DNA of 64,000 bases from Limnomonas spitsbergensis (taxonomy: Eukaryota; Chlorophyta; Chlorophyceae; Chlamydomonadales): positions 2,322,501-2,386,500 of the forward strand of contig JAYJMM010000032.1 in NCBI GenBank assembly GCA_037349105.1, written 5' to 3'. Below the pieces are notes generated by a model that searched no databases, was not told where the DNA came from, and worked only from the letters and a program-made list of their open reading frames with translations. The position numbers and the translations under genes were made by a program. Every line of letters begins with the position of its first letter. The stretch's first letter is position 1. Below, one piece after another: positions 12,601 through 21,281 of the stretch.

Positions 12601-15600
12601 GACGCAATGTTATCTCAACTGTATATTGACTCACGCGAATATGATCTGATCTATTTGAGAACGCCTCGCCCAAGGAAGCCAGGCTGACTTGTTATTTGCT
12701 TGCCTGCTATGTCACGGTTGTCCGTCCCTCCCATCAGGCACGCTGACGCATATGGCTCCTAAACCCCAAACCATCCCAACACGCACGCTGACGCACACCC
12801 TACACCCTACACATGCATGTTGATGCACATGGCCCCTAAACCCTGAACCCCCAACAGAGACACTGACTAATATGGTACCCTAAACCCTGCCCCCCCCCAA
12901 CAGGCACGCTGACGCACATGGCCCCTAAGGTGCTGATGAAGGGATACATCTCAAAGGCGGCAGATGTGTACGCATTTGGGATAACGGTGAGGGGGGACAG
13001 GGGGGGGACGGGGGGGAGGTTGGCAGGAAGGGATACTCATAGAAGACGGCAGACATGGATGCATTCAGGATTACGGTGAAGGGGGTGGGGTGGATGGGAG
13101 GGTGGAATGGATACTTATCGAGGGCGGTAGACGTGTATTGCGTGAGTCATCGCAGCGACTGAGTGGATGGGAGGATATGTGAGTGAGAGGAAGTTTGGGA
13201 CGGTGAGCGAGTGGTGGCTGGTCCAGGAATCAATGGATGAGAGGGTGGGTGGGTGAGTGGGGGTGCCAGATGTAAATGATGCTGCAGCTGCACACAAATT
13301 GCCACTTGCCGGGCCTCTAGGCCACTGGGCCACTGACAACACATACCTGCACTAGTACTTAATATCTTACCTGGGTTCTGGTTCCTAGAAGCGTTTATAA
13401 ATCTGAACTGTCCTTATCTTCTCTCCCCTTCTTTGTTCTAAGCCCTTGTGTGCCCTTCTCCCTCCCTCCTACTTATTCTCTGTATTCAAGATGTGGGAGC
13501 TCTTGACTGGCCAGCATGCTTTTGAAGGTAAGTCGTTTGCAGCAATGAAGGTGGTGCGAGGTGTCATCAGAAGCCTATAAACCTTGGAACATGTTTTTCA
13601 GGCATGTTGTTCGCAACAATCTGGGGTTTACGCTTACTAGTTAGAACCCAAAACCTTGAAGCCTTCTCTCTTAACACACTTCCGCCCACTAGCTTGTGTT
13701 GACCAGCCTAGTCACGCCTGCAACGCTTTGTCACTCAGATAACCACCTGTCATTGTACACCTCAACCATCTGCCATCAACCACCTCAACCACCTGTCATC
13801 AACTACCTCAACCATCTGCCATCAACCACCTCAACCACCTGTCATTGTACACCTCAACCATCTGCCATCAACCACCTCAACCACCTGTCATCAACCACCT
13901 CAACCATCTGTCATCAACCACCTCAACCACCTGTCATTGTACACCTCAACCATCTGTCATTCGCCATTTCAACCACCTGTTATCAACCACCTCAACCATC
14001 TGCCATCAACCACCTCAACCACCTGTCATTGTACACCTCAACTGCCTGACATCAACCACCTCAACCACCTGTCATCAACCACCTGTCATCGACCACCTGA
14101 ACCACCTGCCATCAACCACCTTTACTACCTGTCGTCAATTACCTCAACTGCCTGACATCAACCACCTCAACCACCTGTCATCGACCACCTGAACCACCTG
14201 CCATCAACCACCTTTACTACCTGTCGTCAATTACCTCAACTGCCTGACATCAACCACCTCTTTAACCTGCCATCAACCACCTCAACCACCTGCTCAGATA
14301 TCCCTGGACCTCACCTTGGACACGCCGTAACCATTGGCAAGAAGCGGCCGGCCTTCTCAGTAGCAGCACCCCTAGGTGAGACAACAGGATGAGACCCCTG
14401 AGATGAGAGGTGAGCCCTTTGATGAAAGGTGCGATGGCAGGTTTCCTACCGGCCTTCTCAGTAGCGCCACCCTTTGGTGAGACACCAGGCTGAAAACCCT
14501 AAGATGACAATCGACCCTTTTGTTAAGAGGTGAGATGGCAGGTCTTCAACCGGCCTTCTCAGTTGCAGCACCCCTAGGTGAGACAACCCGTTGAAAACCC
14601 TGAGATGAGAATTGACCTTTTTGCCGGCAGAGAGATGGCTGATCCTCTACCGGCCTTCTCAGAAGCGCCACCCCTAGATGAGACAACAGGTTGAAAACCC
14701 TGAGATGAGAATTGACCTTTTTGCCGGCAGAGAGATGGCTGATCCTCTACCGGCCTTCTCAGTAGCGCCACCCCTAGGTGAGACAACAGGTTGAAAACGC
14801 TGAGATGAGAATCGATCTTTTTGCCGGCAGAGAGATGGCTGATCCTCTACCGGCCTTCTCAGTAGCGCCACCCCTAGGTGAGACAACAGGTTAGAAACGC
14901 TTGACACACAACAGGCCTTCACAGGAATGCCTCTTTTGTGTGGGTCCTTACCCTTCTGCCAGCGCTACGACTTGTTTTTGAACTTTGTCGGTGAGCCTGA
15001 ACACTGGACAATGAAGCACGTTGGCCAGTGTGCACACCAGGACGCCCCTCTCCAAAAAGGGCATAGTATGCTCGGACCCCAAAACTGCTACACGCGACGA
15101 ACCGTTGTTCAACCTTTAACCCTCAACCGTAAAATATTGCATATTCCAAACTGTGCAACCTTAAACCGTTGTACACTTCTGACGATTGTGCAGCCAAAAC
15201 TGTTGTACACCCCAACTGTTGTACCCTCAAAACTGTTTCACTCCATTTTTTTGTATACTCTTAACCCTGCAACCCTAGAGTACCGTAAGCTGGCCGAGGC
15301 ATGCTGGCAAGACGACTTTGACAGCCGGCCTCTCTTCTCCGAGATCCTGGAGCACCTCCAGGCGATGCGCTGCGCCATCAACGCCCCGACGGCCGCGCTG
15401 GACCTCTCGCGGCTGAGGAAGCGCGGCACGCTTTCCGGAGAGTTCATCGCCGCCTCGCTCAGCAGCGGCGCCGCCACCTCCCGGCGCATGTCGCCACCGG
15501 GCCGCGCTGGCAGCGGCTGTGTCGGGCTGCAGAAGCTCCCACAGATCTCGATGCCGCCGGTGTCGTCGAGCTCTGGTGTGTCGCTCGCCGGAGTGTTGGG

Positions 15601-15751
15601 CAAGACGGGTGTGTCCCTCGGCCGGGCGGCGCAGCTGGGGATTGTGATCGGCGCGCCGTCGCCAGACCAGATGAATCTCGAGACGGCAAAGCTGCGGCAG
15701 CTAGGCCTGGGTCTACCACTGACCCAGGTGGAGGAAGGCTTTGCAAGGTGA
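683..15751 (+). CDS. CHASE-domain receptor-like TKL protein kinase (5' partial)
   Basis: Predicted plasma-membrane receptor kinase: an extracellular CHASE ligand sensor coupled to an intracellular Ser/Thr or dual-specificity kinase. Exons: 683-853, 1314-1572, 2116-2180, 3094-3316, 3700-3775, 4267-4354, 6048-6260, 6860-6964 (possible cassette), 7801-7943, 8545-8656, 9066-9132, 9670-9819, 10744-10882, 11277-11346, 12128-12181, 12904-12986, 13491-13527, 14298-14375, 15279-15751. All joins keep frame; about 867 aa are visible. CHASE (residues about 1-293) has VGPYSLVVG, IGRYPVFV and TKFWGF. A helix (LIACVVIVSILFTLLILLV) and a coiled coil follow. The kinase shows the GSGSFG loop, VAIK lysine (about 446), HPNI, HMDLKARN (about 599-606), DFG, THMAPK in place of APE, and CWQDDFDSRP, typical of TKL kinases. 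HMD replaces HRD, so it is a non-RD kinase. An acidic run (EQEEEEEEEE) precedes the hinge. The end is uncertain: TGA at 15749-15751 overlaps a good donor (AAG|GTGAGA), so it may splice on. Confidence 0.88.
1573..1765 (+). repeat. Degenerate copies of the CHASE-exon donor junction
   Basis: The exon end at about 1540-1574 (ggtggtcgggatatgggggc then tcattggcag) recurs at about 1653-1690 and 1727-1762 with substitutions. The spacer ggtgtggggttcatac recurs between copies. The copies lie in the intron directly after the real donor at 1573. Confidence 0.8.
2395..2495 (+). repeat. Dispersed repeat, copy A
   Basis: A segment running from ccaccggccggtggcccaag through gtagctgaactgtagctgat to gatataccattc. 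It matches 16185-16285 in the same orientation over about 100 bp. It lies inside a kinase-gene intron. The family is not recognised. Confidence 0.75.
3776..4085 (+). repeat. Degenerate copies of the donor junction after exon 3700-3775
   Basis: The donor context (cgggtgagtaggttatgttg, then gagagtggaaggaaa) recurs at about 3868-3905 and 4045-4080, for example cgggtggttggttatgttgc. The copies sit downstream of the real donor at 3776. Confidence 0.6.
4716..6085 (+). repeat. 145-bp minisatellite built from the transmembrane-exon acceptor
   Basis: A 145-bp unit is repeated in register. It contains a C/T-rich tract, the acceptor ctctctatacccag and the first about 35 nt of the transmembrane exon (gcccgctgattgcctgcgtg). 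Acceptor AGs fall at 4741, 4886, 5176, 5321, 5611, 5756, 5901 and the functional 6046. In the copies at 5031 and 5466 the AG is AA. These two are 435 bp (three units) apart, so a three-unit block was itself duplicated. Copies diverge from the real exon after the TTC codon (aaactctttatcccc against accctcctcatcctt). The unit is not a multiple of three. Confidence 0.95.
6669..6859 (+). repeat. Acceptor copies before the cassette exon
   Basis: The acceptor region of the 6860 exon (ccctgattgtgcgacagctt then aacctcatctcctgc) is preceded by degenerate copies at about 6671-6712 and 6755-6798. Both keep the aacctcatctcctgc core. Confidence 0.8.
6930..7410 (+). repeat. Donor copies after the cassette exon
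   Basis: The exon end (gacgtggcggaggtggcctg then gagaacgcgaccctgg|gtgag) recurs at about 7027, 7122, 7235 and 7365, increasingly degraded. Each copy retains a GTGAGA- or GTGTGG-like donor. Confidence 0.85.
7645..7705 (+). pseudogene. Decayed copy of the kinase exon start
   Basis: This segment matches 7797-7850: cag|agcaaatcgaggcagtgcgg against tag|agcgaattgaggcggtgcgg. It would encode EQIEAVRRHLKAGKDE beside the real ERIEAVRRHLNAGKNE. It has an acceptor but no glycine-rich loop, so it is probably an unused duplicate. Use as an alternative acceptor is not excluded. Confidence 0.75.
8860..9065 (+). repeat. Acceptor copies before exon 9066-9132
   Basis: The real acceptor context (ccctgtttgtcctcag|actccatacgtcccatcc) is preceded by copies at about 8870-8900 (ctgcttggcctcaggctcca) and 8936-8970 (ctgcttggcctcagcgtcaa). 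Both keep the CTCAG. Confidence 0.75.
9118..9260 (+). repeat. Three tandem copies of a donor junction
   Basis: The exon end and donor (gatctctggtgca|gtgagtgac) at 9119-9140 is repeated at about 9176-9197 and 9234-9256, separated by gggtttaaccct linkers. The period is about 58 bp. Confidence 0.9.
11320..11712 (+). repeat. Six degenerate copies of the DFG-exon donor
   Basis: The exon end encoding VAKVADFG (gtggccaaggtggcagattt) and the intron start (gtctaactttgggggtgaag) recur about every 60-80 bp, at roughly 11388, 11446, 11510, 11568, 11624 and 11690. Most copies keep gatttga or gattttg and tagctttggggg. Confidence 0.85.
11808..12120 (+). repeat. CTG/CAG trinucleotide tracts
   Basis: Several interrupted (CTG)n tracts alternate with cactcgctctgatgtcacctgc-like spacers, ending just before the acceptor at 12127. 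The spacer-plus-CTG block repeats about every 60-75 bp, so it is a compound repeat of this intron's 3' end. Confidence 0.8.
12735..13140 (+). repeat. Junction copies on both sides of exon 12904-12986
   Basis: Upstream, the acceptor/exon start (caggcacgctgacgcacatg gcccctaa) is preceded by copies at about 12737, 12781, 12815 and 12858. Downstream, the exon end (ctcaaaggcggcagatgtgt then acgcatttgggataacg|gtga) is followed by copies at about 13028-13083 and 13113-13142. This is the clearest case of both exon edges being copied outward. Confidence 0.85.
13742..14295 (+). repeat. Minisatellite of CACCTCAACCACCTGTCATCAAC type
   Basis: About 23-nt units (accacctcaaccacctgtca and variants) fill the 3' half of this kinase intron up to the acceptor at 14297. 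Higher-order blocks of about 92 bp are visible. Open frames here translate to repetitive peptides and are not genes. Confidence 0.9.
14335..14892 (+). repeat. Donor-junction copies after exon 14298-14375
   Basis: The exon end (ccggccttctcagtagcagc then acccctag|gtgagacaac) is repeated at about 14450, 14550, 14650, 14750 and 14858, roughly every 100 bp. The intron part (tgaaaaccctgagatgagaa) is included. The first copy is taken as functional because it is continuous with the upstream kinase exon. Confidence 0.9.
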
Positions 15752-15774
15752 GAGGGCTCGAGAGCGCAAAGGGG

Positions 15775-16135
15775 GGGGAGGGGGGCGGGGCGTTGGTTCA
15801 GGGGGGAAAGGGGGCAGGGCGTTGGTTAACAGGGGGGGAGAGGGGGGCAGGGTGTTGGTTAAAAGGGGGGGAGAGGGGGCAGGGCGTTGCTTAACAGGGG
15901 GGGAGAGGGGGCAGGGCGTTGTTAAACAGGGGGGGAGAGGGGGCAGGGCGTTGGTTAACAGGGGGGGGAGAGGGGGCAGGGCGTTGGTTAACAGGGGGGG
16001 AGAGGGGGCAGGGCGTTGGTTAACAGGGGGGGAGAGGGGGCAGGGCGTTGGTTAACAGGGGGGGGATAGGGGGCAGGGCGTTGGTTAACAGGGGGGGGGG
16101 AGAGGGGGCAGGGCGTTGGTTAACAGGGGGGGGGG
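15775..16135 (+). repeat. G-rich about 36-bp minisatellite
   Basis: About ten units of gggggcagggcgttggttaacagggggggag lie just after the kinase stop/donor. The dense G-runs could form quadruplex structures. Confidence 0.9.
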
Positions 16136-16184
16136 AGAGCAAACAAAACAGCCACATCAAAACAGGGAGCTGGAACCCAAACAG

Positions 16185-16285
16185 CCTCCGGCCGGTTGCC
16201 CTAGCAGCAGGGCTGGCCGAACCAGGGGCTCGTGGCTGGGGGCCACAGTGTAGCTGAACTGTAGCTGATATTGGTATACCACTCA
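16185..16285 (+). repeat. Dispersed repeat, copy B
   Basis: Matches 2395-2495: a ccggccggttgccctagcag start, the shared gtagctgaactgtagctgat core, and a tataccac end. It sits right after the G-rich minisatellite. Confidence 0.75.
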
Positions 16286-17875
16286 CTAAAAAAAACTGCT
16301 GCCCCCGTGGCTGCGAGGGCGCTGTTATACTGAGGCATCTCCCCCATGAGGCAAAAAAATATCTTGGATATCTGGTAAAAAACCTTGTTATCCAAAATAC
16401 CGGTATCTTGCATTCCTAAAAATATCTTGCGTTCCTAAAATCATCGATGCCGATACCAAAAAAAATGCGTACCAGTTCTTGGAATCCCTCGTGCTGCAGT
16501 AATAACCAGAGACTGGAAATATCTTGTGTGACCCTTGCGTCTCAAGATGTGTTCACTTGCTTATCCACGCAGGGAGAGTCAGGGCAATTGAAATGCAACA
16601 CTAAGTATTTGAAGGACTGGTGGCAGCTGTGGCAGCATGGGTGCTCCATACGGCACGATTCGGCACAGCACAGGTTAAGCCAAATTGTACTACCAAGGTA
16701 GCACGAACAGCGAGCCTGAGACCAACCACACCTGGAGTGTGGTCTCCTGCACGTCCATGTGAGGAGAGCCTAGGGAATTGAAGTGCAGCGCATGGGGGCT
16801 AGAGGCCTGACTGCGGTCACTCGGCAGCCGATGCAGCTAAGGCCGGAGGACTGACGGACGCAAATGGTGGGCTTGCGACCGTCCACGATTCGTGTACCGC
16901 TTATTAGCTGATTCGGTTAGTGCGTGTTTGAGTGTGAGTATGTGTGTGTGTGCGGTTGGGGGCACGTGTGTGTATGTGCAATGAATGTTCATACCAGGCC
17001 TGGAGGTTCATGCGGCCGCTCGCTGCAACGGTAGCAATAAGGGTAGCTGAAGGAGGGTTCAGGGTATAGGACGGCTTGCCTTGGAGTTGGACTTTGTTTG
17101 TGGGTTTCAGGACATTTGGCTGGGTTCAGGCATAATAGAAGCCAGGGGGCGGGAACGACAACGGATTTGTTTACGTAAGTACAGTTTTGAACGGCGCAGG
17201 GCCGTCAAGACATCCTCGGTAGTAGGGCGTTGGAGTGGCGGATCTGGCTGGATCCAGCGCTGGCCTGGGGTCCGTCAGTTATCGGATCCAGCGGTGATTG
17301 AATATAAAAGTGACCAGATCTAAAAGTGATCGGATATGAGTGTATGACAAACTGTTTATTCACACATCTTGCAAGATGGAGAACTGCATGATTCATACCT
17401 TCGCAATTAGGATAGGTGTTGGCCGCGCGCATGCGCCGGCATGCCCAGTTCCGTTGTCCGGCTTTTAAAGGGCGTGTGTCCACACTTTAAGTGTGTGTAT
17501 TTACCCTTTTTCACCTGGGGCAGATGTCCGCCGTTTTGCTTTTTAAGTTTTGGCTTCGTGCGAGCCGTGCCTCCATCCTGACCGTCAAGTTGGAATGGCC
17601 GAGTTGTGTGTGTCGCGCCGTGCTCTGATAGGAGGGACATTTCTGCAATCACAATGCACCGCATTCTTGCGGAAAGTCTGGGGAAAACTGGGAATGCCTC
17701 TTGCAGTTGCGTATCATTTTGTGGACCCGTTCTGCCCTTTGCACGTTTCTGTCAAGCAGGGTCTTATCTGTCCGTGTCTCTTTTATAAATGCAAGCACCA
17801 GACCAAGCCTGGGGACCTTTCCCCCCTTTCAATAGACGGAATTGTTTTGCAGCACTTCCTCGGGGTGCCTGCCAG

Positions 17876-17962
17876 TCGGTAACATGGGGCCGTCGGTAAC
17901 ATGGGGCCGTCGGTAACATGGGGCCGTCGGTAACATGGGGCCGTCGGTAACATGGGGCCGTG
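17876..17962 (+). repeat. 17-bp tandem repeat
   Basis: Five near-identical copies of gtcggtaacatggggcc. Confidence 0.95.
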
Positions 17963-18712
17963 CCGCCCCTCCCACACTGCCCTACCCCTCACCTCATTGA
18001 GCATACATCCGTTACTTCTTCACTTTCTATTTGGAAGTTTGCTCATCACTCACCATGAGGAGTAATTCATTTTGGGTCATGGTTGCCTCGGGGTCAGATT
18101 GTTTGTTGCAGGTGATGAGGCCTCACCTTCGCTCAAAAGGCTAGGCAGCGTGTTTGACCATGAGTGTGTCATACAGTGTGTAGCACAAACGTAAAAATAG
18201 CAGGCCGTGCCTCAAGCAGCCACGAGCGTGTGAGAGTAATATCGCGTTCTCCGGGTGCAAATGTCCCTTTGGGCCTTTTTGGTGCCCCTAATGAGTGAAT
18301 GGACGTAAACCAATATGAAGGGCTAACCATTGGGTTTCAGGGCCTTTGGGGCCCCTGCTTGGGGGTACCATGTACAGATAAACTAGGCTGCTTTTGAATT
18401 GATCATTGGTTTTGTCCATAGTATAAGGGTATCAGTCCCCCTGAGCATTTTGGGTCCACTTAAGGCATGTATGTATGGCACAATGGATTGCAGCCGATGT
18501 GGAATCTGACCCTTTTGGACACCCCACCAATAATTGCTCATGGGTAGCTGTTTGCGTCCTTAACGCCAAGACCTTCGGCTGTGGCTGACCCACTGCTTTG
18601 TTGGGTGGACGGTATTTCATGCTTAAGAAATACATAGCGATGGGCAGATTTCCCCCTGCCCCCTTGTGTTTGTTTCGTTCTTTCCTTCCTGTAATTAAAC
18701 GCCCACGCGACC

Positions 18713-18756
18713 GAGCCTTTTTGAACAGGGCCCAGAGGTGTTACGTCATTGACATC
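18713..18756 (+). repeat. Dispersed GAGGTGTAATGTCATTGAC repeat, copy 1
   Basis: gagcctttttgaacaggg, then cccagaggtgttacgtcatt and gacatc. It belongs to a short family found at least seven times in this window, in both orientations. Confidence 0.7.
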
Positions 18757-19673
18757 GCGATGGGCAGCTGGTTGGAGGCTCAAGAGGGCCACCGGTCGCG
18801 TTCTTAATTTCAGTTTTCCTTGTTCTGCTTCCTTTTCCAGGTGGTTTGTGGGCGCCTGTACCTTGCATCACATGATATTCTTGGCTTAACTTCAAAAAAT
18901 TCACTTATGTTAAAGGGACCGGTAGCTTGAAGGGACTGGTAGCTTGGGTGGCATGCTTAAAAAAAGAATTCAGGTGGCGTAAATAAAGGTTGGGCCTTCA
19001 GCTGGACCGTTTAAATGACTTTGACATGTGTCGAGGCCAATTCCAACTTGTGGCCGAATCTGGTATTCTGGTGATGTGGGGTCTCAAAGTCGACTCTCAA
19101 TCCTTTGAACACATGAGTTGAAAATGTATTGAGACTTGCGAGTTGGACGAATAACGCCTGGACACATCAGATGATGTCATGGTCGGGTGTTCTCGAGGAC
19201 TCTCCTTCTTATAATGAACTCAGACATATGTTGAGGTCAGCTACCCTAAACCGCGAAGCCCCATTGTCATGTGTCGGAGGTGTATCAGCTACAGTTCAGC
19301 TATTCTAGCCATTCACTCACCTGCACTGTCCCAGAGGTATGTCAGCTACAGTCCAGCTACCAAACTACACCGACATTTGGACATGGAAGGTGGGTTGGAC
19401 ATGACAATCTCCCCCTAAACCCGTAACCCTAAAGTGGGACCCGGGACATGACACACTCCCTTAAACCCGTTAACCTATATCTTCTCTGGCTGAACCCTGA
19501 ACATACATTTCAACCTGCCCCCTGAAGCCCTACAATTTCAAAAGCTCGAATAAAACCTGGACCCTAATTTTCAGCATCTACCCTTATCCACGTTTTGCAG
19601 GAAAGAAAAATTATATAAATTTTCGAATTTAGAATCTAAGTAATACGAGGACCGGCGTACGAGGTCGGCCCAA

Positions 19674-19737
19674 TCTTGTTTTTAGCTACGCTAAGCGATT
19701 GACCATGCAAAATCGCTTAGCGTAGCTAAAAACAAGA
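19674..19737. repeat. 27-bp inverted repeat (hairpin)
   Basis: Arm 19674-19700 (tcttgtttttagctacgcta agcgatt) is exactly reverse-complementary to 19711-19737, with a 10-nt loop. No gene is adjacent. Its origin (mobile-element end or structured RNA) is unknown. Confidence 0.9.
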
Positions 19738-19789
19738 CTGATCCAAACTCGACAAGCTCCACTTCACCCTTACACCTAAATTTTAGCAT

Positions 19790-19814
19790 GGCCCGGAGGT
19801 GTAATGTCATTAAC
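19790..19814 (+). repeat. Dispersed GAGGTGTAATGTCATTGAC repeat, copy 2
   Basis: ggcccggaggtgtaatgtca then ttaac. This is a short copy of the family. Confidence 0.6.
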
Positions 19815-20571
19815 CAATATTTCGACATGCTCCCCTTTATTCAGAACTTTTAATTCAAAACGCGTATTAATCCTCAGTCCTGAATGTCCACATGCTGTTA
19901 AAACCCTCAACTCCAAATTTCCTCAAGTTCCCCTGATTCTCTCACCCTTAATTCCACAAGCCCTAAATCCTGAATGTCCACAAGCCCCCTTCACCCTCAA
20001 CCCTAAATTCCCATATGTTCCCATAAACCATCAACCCTACATGTCCACCAGCTAAAAATAACCCTACACTCTAAATTTCCACCGTTTCCCGTAACCTGCA
20101 TTTTCAAAAGTCCCTAAACCTTTAACCTCCTCATGCTCCCCTCAACCCCTTAACCCGGAACTTCCACAAGCTCCCCTAAACATAAACCCGGAATTTCACG
20201 GCCACCTGTGAAGTTTTGTGAAGTTTTACCTAAACCCTGAACTGTAAATTTGGACATGCTCCCCTCAGTCATCAACCCAAAGTTTCCACACGCTTTCTCA
20301 GGCATATCGAATCCTTAGCCCTGGATTGTCACAAACAACTATTAACCCTAACTTACCACGAGCCCCCAAAACCCGCAATCCTAAATTTCCACATACATGT
20401 TCCCTTACACCCTCAACCCTACATTTCTACATGCTCCCCTAAACCCGCAACCCTTGATTTCCACAAGCCCCCCATAAACTCTCGACCTGGATCAAACCCC
20501 TGTGACATGGCATCTACCCCCCCCCCCTCCCATTGACCTGGAACTAACTCATGGGACCTGGTATCGCAGCC

Positions 20572-20616
20572 GAGCCCTTTTGAGCAGGGTCCATAGGTGT
20601 AATAATGTCATTGATA
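20572..20616 (+). repeat. Dispersed GAGGTGTAATGTCATTGAC repeat, copy 3
   Basis: gagcccttttgagcagggtc then cataggtgtaataatgtcat and tgatatg. It carries a small TAA insertion relative to the other copies. Confidence 0.7.
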
Positions 20617-21057
20617 TGTGACCTGGTATGCACCGTTATAAACCTGTGACCTGTAGACCTGGGACCTGCCCCCATCGACCTGGATCTACCCCCTATGACC
20701 TGGGATCTATCTACCCCCCTTGGCCTGAGTGGGTCTAACTTCTGTGACCTGGGTCTAACCCCTGTGGCCTGTTATCTACCTCCCTTCGATTGACCTGGAT
20801 ATAAATTCTGTGACCTGGAATCTGTCTCCATTGACCCAGATCCAACCCAGCGACCAACCGACCGTCGATACTACTTGTGCGACGCTATCGGAAATTTCGA
20901 CGCTATCGGACACTCATGACGTCATTCGAAAATGTCAAAACAGACAGCGTCTTGCACGCAGTAAGGCCAGGCAAAATTTCCTTACCGTTTTTGAAAGGCG
21001 CATGCGTTGGCTGTTCTGGTGGCTGGTGTGCGTTTCTCGCTCATCAGTCGGCACCTT

Positions 21058-21095
21058 CACTCCAATCAACTGCCACGCACGCCGGCCAATCAATC
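21058..21095 (+). promoter_or_regulatory. Possible CCAAT boxes upstream of the small secreted-protein gene
   Basis: Two CCAATCA motifs lie about 190-220 bp before the start codon at 21282 (tccaatcaactg and ggccaatcaatcag). Assignment as a promoter element is inference from motif and position only. Confidence 0.25.
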
Positions 21096-21281
21096 AGCAG
21101 CCAGGCCGTAGCCGAAGTATAGTATGTCTTATAGACATGAATGTGACATTTGCGAATACATCTAGACTACCCGAAAGTTACAGAGGCGGTCCACCGACTC
21201 AAACAACGACGGACGTCTGAGCACACTCATATAATTCATCAACTATCTAACTCATCAGGGCACAGTTTGATTCACAACAGA

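Larger units (their letters stand above)
15752..21281. other. Intergenic: repeats, no supported gene
   Basis: Apart from the repeats listed separately I see no exon with a recognisable protein. Open frames at 17550-17882 and 20810-21220 look like chance frames, without family features or splice context. From 19430 to 20470 the sequence is degenerate CCCTAAACCC/CCTGAATTTCCACA-type tracts. From 20470 to 20870 it is short repeats of the form gacctgggatctaccccc. Confidence 0.6.

Noticed and set aside
13742..14295. CRISPR-like spaced repeat array
   Set aside because: Units are contiguous and degenerate without unique spacers, inside an intron of a eukaryotic gene.
17550..17882. 110-codon open frame
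   Set aside because: No motif, splice context or low-complexity explanation; similar to chance frames in this base composition.
20810..21220. 136-codon open frame upstream of the secreted-protein gene
   Set aside because: No recognisable feature, and it starts in degenerate repeats; more likely 5' flank of the gene at 21282.
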